Below, piece after piece: positions 14,301 to 19,969 of a stretch of 64,000 bases of DNA. The notes beneath the pieces are model-generated. The model was not told where the DNA came from. It was given only the letters and a program-made list of their open reading frames with translations, and ran no database searches. The translations under genes were made by a program, and so were the position numbers. Position 1 is the first letter of the stretch. Each line of letters starts with the position of its first letter. The DNA is taken from contig NZ_JAKFZN010000001.1 of assembly GCF_021654165.1 (NCBI RefSeq), positions 186,001-250,000 of the forward strand. The letters run 5' to 3'. Source of the DNA: Nereida sp. MMG025. Lineage in GTDB: Bacteria; Pseudomonadota; Alphaproteobacteria; Rhodobacterales; Rhodobacteraceae.

Positions 14301-14552
14301 CTGGCCATTACTGTTGTAACCGCGAAACGCGCCATCAGGATCGGAAAATTGATAGTAGACTTGACCGTTTACGCCCACCATCACTATCACCACACCACCA
14401 GCTTGGGGGTATTGGCTCGGAACGGGGATGCCCGCACCAGGCACCGTCATGGTAAATTGTGTCGCAAACGCAGGGGACGAGATGAGCCCAAAAACAACTG
14501 TGCAAATCGTTAACACACACAAACGCGCCAAACGCGCGACAGCTTCGATCAT
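2358..14552 (-). CDS. Giant secreted protein with about 30 DUF11 repeats and a C-terminal SdrD-B-like module
   Basis: About 4,064 residues. I chose the ATG at 14552 over one 27 codons upstream because AGGGGG sits about 8 bases before it and a signal peptide follows directly (ARLCVLTICTVVFGLISSPAFA). Residues about 30-260 form a distinct N-terminal domain. Then come about 30 tandem repeats of 110-130 residues of the type VGxxITYTYTVTNTGNVTL ... TVTQxDVDAGxVTNTA, the DUF11/TIGR01451 'conserved repeat' family, an Ig-like fold used in stalks. Roughly 20 of the first 25 repeats carry a Cys pair; the last five do not. The C-terminus has a calcium-motif start (GKVFDDRDGDGYQDP), an SdrD-B-like module and a charged helical tail ending ERTVRRLQ. 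No LPXTG or RTX signal is seen. It is probably displayed on the cell surface with the barrel protein encoded next. Its ligand cannot be read from the sequence. Confidence 0.9.
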   Translation of the reverse strand: MIEAVARLARLCVLTICTVVFGLISSPAFATQFTMTVPGAGIPVPSQYPQAGGVVIVMVGVNGQVYYQFSDPDGAFRGYNSNGQPPQFRGNPFTINDPIPLNCGIRSCTDYFGGAIANVYIRFSAYDGDTQPNGFDEDDISLLINGFNVGGWSGFQTEKTNNSGTVSQGFQTGFGNNSFNTGWFSSSNPALMQNLLTTGQTTTQVLDDDPNDNYWDFRRGNSLQSEELRTIAPGYEFSKTADRTDFLSVGETINYTYTVTNIGSVDISNVSVFDDKVDAQGGTVTCDTTFLQQTTNGGAEQVATCTASYVVTQEDVDAGEVTNVARATGTPAFGSLGAVEKDVTVTGPAFDPDMDVTKTASPQTFSAVGETITYTFTLENTGNTTLTDARITDDKIPTLSCSQAALLPDDVLTCTGTYQVTQDDVDAFALSGTALTNTAEATAKDRGGDALDRSVQETITGPAAAPDLVVAKSALQQNYDSVGDVIQFRIEVTNTGNVTWPAPPAITDALITDAGGSVSCPAGAVAPNTSVTCTADYTVDLPDLNAGAVLNEATATITVGGQTATGDADVTVPAVKTTGLEIVKQLNSASLTEFSAVGDILKYDYVLTNTGNVTLSTAAVNDDKVAVTCPATDILPGDSLTCTSADYVVAQPDLDAGLVTNTASASANDPQGVGVDSDTVDLTVNANQMPSLGLVKSAPVVPAVDFEAGLEVTYTFTVTNDGNVTITDPITVSDDKFATAIPCGTDPLGVGESRVCQGIYTVTAADEDFGFVTNTATASDGTTVSNEDTATIPQAGTDAIELTKTPDLSSVSALTDVITYTFRVTNVGDRSIGTERTITIDDPKIANVACVQTDRIYPVSDGRTPTFIECTGNYSPTQAELDAGVVDNTATASFSRVNGGNPFTVTSPEASASVPVDITPAFSLDKQAPADFGGVGSTVLYTFDLTNDTAQTIAAANITDPKIPNLACSFTDIAPFATETCTGEYTVTQADVDAGSLSNTATATGTSATGAVIPPSTDTETISIDPAAAVKSMSLSKTSDVQTFSAVGDIINYTFAVANTGTQTLTGIEVTDTDLGFTCSIPTLAPQTVDDTTCRASYTIQQKDLDAGEYFNDATATAPDTPDADSSNTVDAIDLEPALVITKTPNQTANVAVGDTITYTYIVENTGNVTLAPVTLDDQHSSASGTAALTLSNGGTVASLAPDETASFTATYVVGQNDIDAGDALTNTVTATAVPPAALGLPDVEETADATVSLETPAAAMSVAKTQAAPATGAFGVVGSTVSYNFAITNDGNVTLSNVALTDDLVNFSCSVAPIAPLTTVTNCANGDPLTVSRVVTQADVDAGFITNTVDVAATAPNGDPVDATDELTLSGPVQAPSIDMVKTATSGADFTAVGDEIEYLYTIENTGNITLTGNFSVDDDKVAVTCDATPVGGVAPTQTLACSATYEVTQDDLDRGFVTNLATASIQQAVIPENLNDPSVQLVESPERSETVNAAQGPSLAIDKVVKPNTPATYAAPGDTVTFVYTVTNDGNVTLTDPITISDDKIAGGVAQPCSNVDLAPGDSLSCELVWTAQQIDIDSDPAEVTNTASPVTTFNGTPVPAGSDTATVRAVLTPELSVEKRFDELEDGLFQAGKTVSYIFEVENTGNTTITTQPVINDTIITTPIALVGTFPAGGLAPGGTLTYEGDYVLTLDDIRLGSVTNTATASTPEITSPPSSVTTPTDVVEPALSLLKEADVASFDAVGQIITYTYTVTNNSTGATRPAFANAITVTDDKITGPITCDPTADGQLVVGESTTCTAPYTVTQEDLDAVASGVPTGFVTNTATAETLFNTTTVLSNAATVTVPSVPQNILTMAKAVVAGPSPAAVDDVLTFGITTTNDGNQTLSGVLVSDPLIPALTCYLGADATGAPAPANVVLAPGDQLYCEGDYTVTQANIDDQLLENQATATGSTPQGTPVEGQGGTTHLVDDPRPLVEVEKALSEGEPATAFSAVGEEIEYTVTVRNSGNVTLLSTVVTDDLVPGESCTVGPLAPGEEDDSCVFVYTVTQNDIDAGEIINLARAASVPANDPTDEVTGQDSLTGNGPPPEPAFSLTKDADLQVFDAADTLITYTYRVSNTGNITLRAPVTVADDKIPNVTCQAFPPQGLLPLESITCTAQYRTTQDDVDDGGITNVASVSSLEVPFDPTNPDRAEATETVPSDRTAAFTIEKTADRTADVAAGETITYSYLVRNTGNVTLDDIQLSDSHTSAAGTNALSLSSGGLIATLAPDATATLTATYVVTQEDIDAGIALTNTVTGTAVPPTDVTPPDATDDLSVDLEAADPSLEVLKTITSTTSLEEGGVVTFEITVENTGNVTLDNVALTDTLRDANGTEITPAPTPVLASGDGVELDVDEVWTYSATYTLTQSDIDAGGISNSVLVEATDPTGTPTQDTSDNGVPSDGDDTPTFLSIPANPALDVQKTITSTTTSVGETVTFAITIENTGNVTLNSVAVASDTLTRADGAALTLTTGPDWQSADLGSGEGTLEVGETATYVASYVLEQSDLDAGGIVNVAVGQGAPPSGPPVTDTSDNGTPTDGSDDPTVLTIDPEPQITLAKEYIGADATFDAVGDVLDYRFVVTNVGNITLTDPILIVDQTITDAGGTITCPEVSPTAPFAPEDTRVCTASYTVTQDNLDAGEVLNDATATVGDAPPVDDSVTTPANQLPEMALEKVADSVDPATEFFVGAIIGYTYTVTNTGNITLENPITINDNLIPASNIACDPFPTEGIAPGGTYECRGTYEVTAGDVDFTSVTNSATATDGEVTSPLVTETIPNNAEPALDTVKSTLRVTDAGGADRASGTFEAVGDLIYYQFEVINSGTLPFVNDVVIDDARLGGPLVCFTPTGSDPDFRPGETAICETDASLAYAVTQADLDAGEVFNQALASTTVAGLTAPVISAPADNTTNAATDPELAFSKTVTPASYSVVGDVLTFELIAENVGNQTLTGVRVTDDMFPDLVCLADTLAPTETLTCQATLTVTQDMIDGGEVANIASVTGVSPNGTGLDPVVDDATATGPNSEPLSMALVKSANPTPFGPVGSSVTYRFAVENTSKFTLFDATVTDPLIPDLACVIPQIAPLSTDTSCVGAYAVTQQNVDDGFIENFASVTARDLNGNRTAQADATLVTEGPDRVPALEVTKLADVTSTAVNEIITYTLLVENTGNVSLRDLVIDDDMTRIGTGAPTFLTTPFAKGAGDINGDDILDVGETWSYSATYRITQSDLNAGGVSNTASVTGSGPDGTGDASDVSDNGNDGDGNTDDDPTVVEITRAPALNVVKTLVTGGTQAGETVVFEVVVRNVGNVDISDLAVSDTLTRNDGTDLGTLALTPVGAVPAPLSPTEFATYRAEYTLLPEDIDAGGISNVASATGTGPSGDTVTDVSDNGNDGDGNTRDDPTVLEIAPEPGLIVTKTSPNQSVVPTQAGDIVTFTITAENTGNVTLLAPVLSDTLTRADGTALTPTTITPEIAADIPFEGSVTYTVTYALTQADFDAGGIENTASVTATSPIGQPVTDVSDDGDQTDGNDADDPTVIAIPANTTMSVAKSATVPTRVSGTVFEVVFTLDVENLGNVTQSDIELRDDLTAFVAPASLVDVATPVVTGFETAAPNTGYNGTSKTNTLANGATILPGQTGQLVLTVQYDIAAGNPAGTNTVTLATDRLPNVLSDSVTVQSSEQDPDILASKTATTAGVVQRGSVVSYEITFENRNTTAESGLTFVDQLPVGMIYVDGSATFDGGDTPAPLVEGRTLRWSDLRLEPGQTVTIGLSARLVDGAGSFTNQAYVLNASGERVSNTATATVEVAPEPIFDCSDVIGKVFDDRDGDGYQDPPASLRGISDQDLFSDKLGKLAPAEIIEQGGEPGLAGVKLVTPRGDIITTDEFGRFSVPCAALPASIGSNFVLKLDERSLPTGYRTTTENPRVMRLTAGKMAEMNFGASIANAVEIDLTASAFANGAPSAALVSGLRGLVGQIAKDPSAIKLRYYRGSESAQDARARLMAVEKLIRDEWRGRGTYKLSIERTVRRLQ

Positions 14553-14846
14553 CTCGATGTCCCCCTGATCGTGACACGGCGAACACCGCCATGCGAAGAT
14601 CACATACTCTTTCTTGTCGTGGCTGTGCAGCAAACCACTGTATGTTGTGCAATATCCTAGAAGTAGAGATGAAATGCAACTTCCAGTCGTGCAAGCAACG
14701 CATAAAAAACGCCTTGTTAAACCTGTCCCCGCAGCCCTTTGATAACAAAGACAAAGACATCATTGGCGCGTATCAGGCAGCCGCCAATTCACCAAATATG
14801 ACTGAAATCCGCTTTTTAAACGGTCATTCGTCTCCACAGAATTATT

Positions 14847-14864
14847 TCTGACAAAAAAAGTAAG
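14847..14864 (+). promoter_or_regulatory. Direct repeat copy 1 upstream of the iron-binding protein gene
   Basis: TCTGACAAAAAAAGTAAG. It matches the copy at 14896-14913 in 16 of 18 positions; copy starts are 49 bases apart. Its place just before an iron uptake gene suggests a paired operator or a duplicated promoter element (CTGACA resembles a -35 box). The regulator is unknown. Confidence 0.5.
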
Positions 14865-14895
14865 TTTTGCATTGCAGCCCATCTAAAATATGGTA

Positions 14896-14913
14896 TCTGA
14901 CAAAAACGGTAAG
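14896..14913 (+). promoter_or_regulatory. Direct repeat copy 2 upstream of the iron-binding protein gene
   Basis: TCTGACAAAAACGGTAAG, ending 17 bases before the first possible start codon. It differs from copy 1 only at two central bases. Being so close to the start codon, a bound protein here could block initiation. Function is inferred from position only. Confidence 0.5.
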
Positions 14914-14930
14914 AAATTTTACGGAGACTT

Positions 14931-15959
14931 ATGATGTCCTTGAACAAGCCCCTTTTCCTCGCAGCCCTTGCAACGACCACTGCGTTGACGAGCGTGCCAA
15001 GTTTTGCCGAAGGCGAACTTAATCTCTACTCCTCACGCCACTACGACACGGATGAACGGCTCTATTCCGATTTCGAAGAAATGACAGGCATCACGATCAA
15101 CCGGATCGAAGGCAAGGCAGATGAACTGATCGCGCGGATGCAGGCCGAAGGCGAAAACTCTCCTGCCGATATTCTTCTGACCGTCGATACCTCGCGCCTT
15201 GAACGGGCCAAAAACGCAGGCGTTCTGCAATCTATCGAAAGCGCCACACTCGAAGCAGCGGTCCCTGCCCAACTGCAAGACAGCGACAATCAATGGTTCG
15301 GCTTTTCCCAACGCGCCCGCATCATCTTTTATGACAAAGCCGATGTAAGCGAACCGCCCATGAGCTATGTGGATCTGGCCGATCCGAAATACAAAGGCAT
15401 GGTCTGTCACCGCTCGTCGTCAAACGTCTACAGTCAAACACTGTTGGCCGCCGTGATTGAAAACCACGGTGCGGAGGCCGCCAAAACCTGGGCGCAAGGT
15501 GTGGTCGATAACTTCGCGCGTGCCCCCCAAGGCGGCGATACCGATCAGCTGCGCGGGCTTGTTTCTGGCGAATGTGACATCAGCATCTCCAACACCTACT
15601 ATTTTGCGCGCGCCCTGCGCCGTGATGTCAGCGGCCTGAGCGATAGCATTGACATGATCGGTTGGGTCTTTCCCGCACAAGGTGCAGAAGGCGCACATAT
15701 GAACCTGTCAGGCGGCGGTGTGGCAGCACATGCCCCAAACAAGGACAACGCGATCAAATTCATGGAGTATCTGACAACAGCGCAGGCTCAGGAGTATTTT
15801 TCGGCAGGCAACGATGAATACCCGGCCGTTCCAGGTGTCGGCCTCAGCCCGTCTGTGGCACGTTTGGGGATGTTCCAGGCGGATATGGTTGACCTGTCCG
15901 CCGTTGCCAAAAACGTCCCCCAGGCACAGCAGATCTTTAACGAGGTCGGTTGGGAATAA
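14931..15959 (+). CDS. fbpA: Iron(III) ABC transporter, periplasmic binding protein
   Basis: 342 residues with a signal peptide ending VPSFAEGEL, so it is periplasmic. It belongs to the FbpA/FutA ferric-binding family: ELNLYSSRHYDTDERLYSDF near the mature N-terminus, PADILLTVD around residue 80, and the double-tyrosine motif NTYYFAR near residue 222, whose Tyr side chains ligate Fe(III) in this family. The start is ATGATG; GGAG at 14923-14926 is better spaced for the second ATG (14934). The gene stands alone with its own terminator. The matching permease is the next gene but on the opposite strand, and no ATPase is in the window. The paired 18-base repeats upstream are candidate control sites. 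Confidence 0.9.
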   Translation: MMSLNKPLFLAALATTTALTSVPSFAEGELNLYSSRHYDTDERLYSDFEEMTGITINRIEGKADELIARMQAEGENSPADILLTVDTSRLERAKNAGVLQSIESATLEAAVPAQLQDSDNQWFGFSQRARIIFYDKADVSEPPMSYVDLADPKYKGMVCHRSSSNVYSQTLLAAVIENHGAEAAKTWAQGVVDNFARAPQGGDTDQLRGLVSGECDISISNTYYFARALRRDVSGLSDSIDMIGWVFPAQGAEGAHMNLSGGGVAAHAPNKDNAIKFMEYLTTAQAQEYFSAGNDEYPAVPGVGLSPSVARLGMFQADMVDLSAVAKNVPQAQQIFNEVGWE

Positions 15960-15981
15960 AAGACTTATAACCAATACACTA

Positions 15982-16015
15982 GGGCGCGAACCTCATGTAG
16001 GTCGCGCCCTTTTTT
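15982..16015 (+). terminator. Rho-independent terminator of fbpA
   Basis: GGGCGCG pairs with CGCGCCC and the inner ACCT with AGGT, leaving one bulged A and a 5-base loop, followed by a run of six T. It lies between two convergent genes, and the T run touches the stop codon of the permease gene. Confidence 0.85.
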
Positions 16016-17657
16016 ATGGGCGACCGCGTCCAGCCAACTGGCGACACAGCAAGATCACAGGCACCAGCCCGATCCCCGCAATCACCAGCGATGGCACAGC
16101 CGCCCCCTGCAATCGTTCGTCACTGGCAAGGCGATAGGCCTGTACGGCCAACGTGTCATAGTTGAACGGGCGCATGATCAAGGTGGCGGGCAATTCCTTC
16201 ATCACATCCACAAAGACAATCAGCATCGCGGTCAAAAGGCTTGGGGACAACAGCGGCACATGCACGCGGCGCAACGTGCCAAAAACACCCTGCCCCAACA
16301 CGCGGCTGGCGGCGTCGATGTTTTCACTAATCGCCGTAATCCCGCCTTCATACGCCCCCAAGGCCGCAGCCAGAAACCGGATCATATAAGCCCCGATCAA
16401 GGCCCAGATCGATCCTGTGATCAACAGCCCCGTATCTATGTCAAAGCGCGCTTCCATGAAGGCATCCAACGCATTGTCAAAAGCGGCAAGCGGCACCAAC
16501 AGCCCCACCGCGATCACCCCGCCCGGCACCGCATAGCCGATGCGCCCCAGATAGAGCGTCAGCCCTGACAAACGCCCCGGCACCACGCGGTAAAGCGTGC
16601 CAAGAATGATTGCCGCGCCCACCGTGACCAAGGCTGCGACACCAGCAAGGGTCAGCGAATTGGTGATGAACATGATGTAGCGGCGGCTGAACAGGTTTTG
16701 CTCTGATCCGATCGCCATCGTCAACAGGGCAAGCACGGGGATTACAACCCCCAACAGCACGGGACTGGCACACAAAGCCAGTGCCCCTGCCCCTGCACGG
16801 CGGCTGAGCACCATACGCGCCATCGGTCGGCTGCCGCGCGATGCATCGTATTTCGCGTCACCCCTGCTGGTGCGTTCCAGCACCGCCAAAAGCAAGGCAA
16901 AGGCCAGCAAACCCATCGAAAGCTGTGCAGCCGCTCCGCGGTCCGCCATCGAAAACCAGCTTGTGTAGATGCCCGTGGCAAAGGTTTGCACGCCAAAATA
17001 GGACACCGTGCCAAAATCCGCGATGGTTTCCATCGCTGCCAACAAGACCCCCGATGCAATGGCAGGCCGCGCCATGGGCAACGAGACCGTGAAAAACGCA
17101 TTCATCGGTCCGCGCCCCAACGCGCGTGCGGCAAAAAACGGCGTGGCGTTCTGGGCAATGAAAGCCGCGCGCGCCAGCAAATAAACATACGGGTAAAGAA
17201 CCAATGTCAGCATGATCGCCGCGCCGCCAAGGCTTCGGATTTCAGGAAACCAATAGTCGCGCGGCCCCCATCCCATCACCGCACGCAGGCTGCTTTGGAC
17301 GATGCCGGGATGGTCCAGAACATGCGTATAGGCATAAGCCAGAACATAGGCGGGAAATGCCAAAGGCAGGACCAGCGCAATCTCGAAAAACCGCCGGCCG
17401 CGAAATTCTGTCATCGTGACAAGCCAGGCAGATCCCGTCCCGATTGCAAACGTCCCAATCGACACCAGCACCACCAACCAAAGCGTCGAAAGCGCATAGC
17501 GCCCCAAAACCGTTTCAACCAAATGCACAAGCGTATCAAACGATCCCGTCGTCGCCGCCAAAATCACCCCGAAATACGGCAGAGCACAAATCAGCCCGAT
17601 GATCAGCGCAAGCAGGCTGAACCCTTTTTCAGAGGTGGTGAGCGGTCTGCGCGGCAC
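16014..17657 (-). CDS. fbpB: Iron(III) ABC transporter, fused two-domain permease
   Basis: 547 residues with about twelve hydrophobic segments: two binding-protein-dependent permease domains fused head to tail, as in FbpB/AfuB. Each half has an EAA-like loop that contacts the ATPase: ARALGRGPMNAFFTVSLPMA near residue 185 and ASRVLGQGVFGTLRRVHVPL near residue 460. The start is GTG at 17657, with AAAAGG about 10 bases upstream; no closer ATG fits. It lies downstream of phoB with an 81-base gap and could be read partly from the pho cluster. It converges with the binding-protein gene, so binding protein and permease are not in one operon. The ATPase must be elsewhere. Confidence 0.88.
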   Translation of the reverse strand: MPRRPLTTSEKGFSLLALIIGLICALPYFGVILAATTGSFDTLVHLVETVLGRYALSTLWLVVLVSIGTFAIGTGSAWLVTMTEFRGRRFFEIALVLPLAFPAYVLAYAYTHVLDHPGIVQSSLRAVMGWGPRDYWFPEIRSLGGAAIMLTLVLYPYVYLLARAAFIAQNATPFFAARALGRGPMNAFFTVSLPMARPAIASGVLLAAMETIADFGTVSYFGVQTFATGIYTSWFSMADRGAAAQLSMGLLAFALLLAVLERTSRGDAKYDASRGSRPMARMVLSRRAGAGALALCASPVLLGVVIPVLALLTMAIGSEQNLFSRRYIMFITNSLTLAGVAALVTVGAAIILGTLYRVVPGRLSGLTLYLGRIGYAVPGGVIAVGLLVPLAAFDNALDAFMEARFDIDTGLLITGSIWALIGAYMIRFLAAALGAYEGGITAISENIDAASRVLGQGVFGTLRRVHVPLLSPSLLTAMLIVFVDVMKELPATLIMRPFNYDTLAVQAYRLASDERLQGAAVPSLVIAGIGLVPVILLCRQLAGRGRP

Positions 17658-17738
17658 GGTTGGATGGCCTTTTGGTGATGAGTGTCCCTGCCCGCTTGCA
17701 TCGCTTTTCTGACCAAAGTTGTCAAGTTAGCCACGCCG

Positions 17739-18431
17739 CTAGCCAAGCGCATAGCCCGTGCCACGCACCGTGCGCACAGGATCATCCCCGCCGTGCTGAC
17801 ACAAGGACCTGCGCAAGCGCCCCACATGCACATCCACAGTCCGCGTATCGACATAGACCTCGCGGCCCCAAACACGGTCCAAAAGCATATCACGCGACCA
17901 CACACGGCCCGGTTTTTCCATAAGTGTTGTCAGCAGACGAAATTCCGTTGGGCCCAGTTTGATCTCTTTCCCGTTGCGCGTCACGCGGTGGGTTTCGGGA
18001 TCAAGTGTGATGTCTTGATATTCCAGATTTGTCCCAACCGTGGACGGGCGGACACGGCGCAACTGCGTGCGCACCCGCGCCATCAACTCGATCACGGAAT
18101 AGGGTTTGACCATGTAGTCATCTGCACCTGTCTCTAACCCGCGGACCTTGTCGACGTCCTCGGCCCGTGCCGACAGCATGATGATCGGAATATCGCGCGT
18201 TTCGCTGCGGGATTTGAGCTGGCGGCACACCTCGATACCGCTCAGCTTGGGCAGCATCCAATCCAACAAAATAACGTCTGGGCACAATTCTTCGACCGCA
18301 AGAAGCGCATCATCTCCATGATCGGCGCTGGCCACGTCAAAGCCTTCGGCCTCAAGGTTGTAAATCAACACCTCGCGTTGGGCCATCTCATCCTCAACGA
18401 CCAGCACACAGGGTTTTGCCGATGTGACCAT
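17739..18431 (-). CDS. phoB: Phosphate regulon response regulator PhoB
   Basis: 230 residues. The receiver domain (about 1-120) shows the acidic pair in VVEDE, the phospho-acceptor Asp in ILLDWMLPK, the Ser of IIMLSARAED and the Lys of MVKPYS. The C-terminal winged helix (about 130-230) is of the OmpR/PhoB class (GPTEFRLLTTLMEKPGRVWS ... RTVDVHVGRLRR ... VRTVRGTGYAL). I take the ATG at 18431; a TTG one codon earlier is possible. It starts 6 bases after phoU and is last in the pho cluster, while its kinase gene is first. It would bind the Pho box before pstS and activate the regulon when phosphate is scarce. Confidence 0.95.
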   Translation of the reverse strand: MVTSAKPCVLVVEDEMAQREVLIYNLEAEGFDVASADHGDDALLAVEELCPDVILLDWMLPKLSGIEVCRQLKSRSETRDIPIIMLSARAEDVDKVRGLETGADDYMVKPYSVIELMARVRTQLRRVRPSTVGTNLEYQDITLDPETHRVTRNGKEIKLGPTEFRLLTTLMEKPGRVWSRDMLLDRVWGREVYVDTRTVDVHVGRLRRSLCQHGGDDPVRTVRGTGYALG

Positions 18432-18437
18432 CAACCG

Positions 18438-19154
18438 TTAACCAGGCTGCGCAGACGGATCATAAGCCGCGGCATTGTCTTTGGGGCGGTCCTCATCAGG
18501 CATCTCTCCCGTGACCTGATAAATCACCTGCTCGGCGATAGCAGTCACATGGTCGCCCATGCGTTCGACGTTTTTGGCAATGAACTGAAGGTGCATACAG
18601 CCCGTGATGTTGCGCGGATCTTCCATCATATAGGTCAGGAAATTGCGAAACAGGCTGTTATACATCTGATCGACATCTTCATCGCGGATGATCACGGCAT
18701 TGGCCAGATCTGCATCGTTCTGGATATAGGCATCCAGCGCATCCTTGAGCATCAGTTCAACCTCGCGCGCCATGCGCCGCACCGATTTGGCCGCACCATT
18801 GGGCGGGTTGGCTTCGGCAAGCACGGCGGTGCGTTTGGCCATGTTTTTGGAATAATCCCCGATCCGTTCTAGATTGGAACTGATCTTCATCACCGACAGG
18901 ATCGCACGCAGATCACGGCCCATGGGCGCGCGCAACGCAATCAGACGTGCGGCTTCCTGATTGATCTGTTCTTCCAGCGCATCGATCTTTTTGTCGTCGC
19001 TGCGCACATTGGCCGCAAGGTCCAGATCACGGGTTTCAAGGGCTTGGGCGGCCAGCTTGATCGAATGTTCAACCAACCCGCCCATCTTCATGATGTGCGA
19101 TTGGATCCCTTCAAGATCGCGGTCATAGGCCGACAGAATATGCTGATCGTTCAT
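18438..19154 (-). CDS. phoU: Phosphate signalling protein PhoU
   Basis: 238 residues, all helical, the usual PhoU length. The two repeated metal-binding motifs are present: LERIGDYSKN near residue 97 and VERMGDHVTAI near residue 200. PhoU couples the Pst transporter to PhoR and is a negative regulator of the Pho response on the inner face of the membrane. It lies 5 bases downstream of pstB and 6 bases upstream of phoB. The last 20 residues are a disordered acidic tail. Confidence 0.96.
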   Translation of the reverse strand: MNDQHILSAYDRDLEGIQSHIMKMGGLVEHSIKLAAQALETRDLDLAANVRSDDKKIDALEEQINQEAARLIALRAPMGRDLRAILSVMKISSNLERIGDYSKNMAKRTAVLAEANPPNGAAKSVRRMAREVELMLKDALDAYIQNDADLANAVIIRDEDVDQMYNSLFRNFLTYMMEDPRNITGCMHLQFIAKNVERMGDHVTAIAEQVIYQVTGEMPDEDRPKDNAAAYDPSAQPG

Positions 19155-19159
19155 GTCGT

Positions 19160-19954
19160 TTATCCAATCCGTCCAGTGATATAGCTTTCGGTGCGCGGGT
19201 CTTGGGGGTTGGTGAAAATCTGGCCCGTTTCGCCAAACTCCACCAGATTGCCCAGATGAAAGAACGCGGTTTTCTGACTGACCCGCGCGGCCTGCTGCAT
19301 CGAGTGTGTGACGATCACAAGGCTGTAGTTCTTGCGCAACTCGTCCATCAGTTCTTCGACTTGCGCGGTGGCAATCGGGTCAAGGGCCGAACAGGGTTCA
19401 TCCATCAACAACACCTCGGGTTCGGTCGCCACGGCGCGTGCGATGCACAACCGCTGTTGCTGCCCACCCGACAGCCCCGTGCCAGGCGCATCAAGGCGGT
19501 CTTTGACCTCGTCCCAGATGGCCCCGCGCCGCAGGGCCTTTTCGACGATTTCGTCCAACTCGGCCTTGTTTTTGGCCAGCCCGTGAATTTTGGGACCATA
19601 GGCGACATTATCATAGATCGACTTCGGGAACGGGTTGGGCTTTTGAAAGACCATCCCGACCTTGGCGCGCAGTTGCACCGGATCAACGGCCCTGTCGTAG
19701 ATGTCTTCGCCGTCGATATGAATGTCGCCTTCCACACGGCAGATATCAATCGTGTCATTCATGCGGTTCAAGCAGCGCAAGAAGGTGGATTTGCCACAGC
19801 CCGATGGCCCGATAAAGGCGGTGACGGTCTTGTCCTCGATGTCGACATCAACGTCTTTGATGGCGTGATTGTCGCCGTAGTAAACCTGCACACCACGCGC
19901 AGAGATTTTTGTGTCTTGCGTCAAGATAGTCTCCGTAAATCCGAGGTCGTCCAT
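19160..19954 (-). CDS. pstB: Phosphate ABC transporter ATP-binding protein
   Basis: 264 residues. Walker A is GPSGCGKST near residue 50, the signature is LSGGQQQRL near 158 and Walker B with catalytic Glu is [13 protein letters not shown] near 180. The [10 protein letters not shown] switch region is typical of PstB. It powers phosphate import through PstC/PstA. It lies 15 bases after pstA and 5 bases before phoU. The N-terminal 15 residues precede the conserved core, so the true start could be slightly later. Confidence 0.97.
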   Translation of the reverse strand: MDDLGFTETILTQDTKISARGVQVYYGDNHAIKDVDVDIEDKTVTAFIGPSGCGKSTFLRCLNRMNDTIDICRVEGDIHIDGEDIYDRAVDPVQLRAKVGMVFQKPNPFPKSIYDNVAYGPKIHGLAKNKAELDEIVEKALRRGAIWDEVKDRLDAPGTGLSGGQQQRLCIARAVATEPEVLLMDEPCSALDPIATAQVEELMDELRKNYSLVIVTHSMQQAARVSQKTAFFHLGNLVEFGETGQIFTNPQDPRTESYITGRIG

Positions 19955-19969
19955 GATGTCTGCCTTCCC

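Larger units (their letters stand above)
14553..14930. other. Divergent intergenic region between the DUF11 giant and the iron-binding protein gene
   Basis: This 378-base region separates two divergent genes and must hold both promoters. It is more AT-rich than its surroundings. The right half holds the two 18-base direct repeats listed separately. The open frame 14591-14851 inside it has no convincing ribosome site and no recognisable product, so I did not call it. No tRNA or small RNA is evident. Confidence 0.6.

Noticed and set aside
14591-14851. 86-codon open frame in the divergent spacer before fbpA
   Set aside because: No good ribosome site, no recognisable product, and its end runs into the first 18-base direct repeat. 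A shorter product from 14666 cannot be fully excluded.
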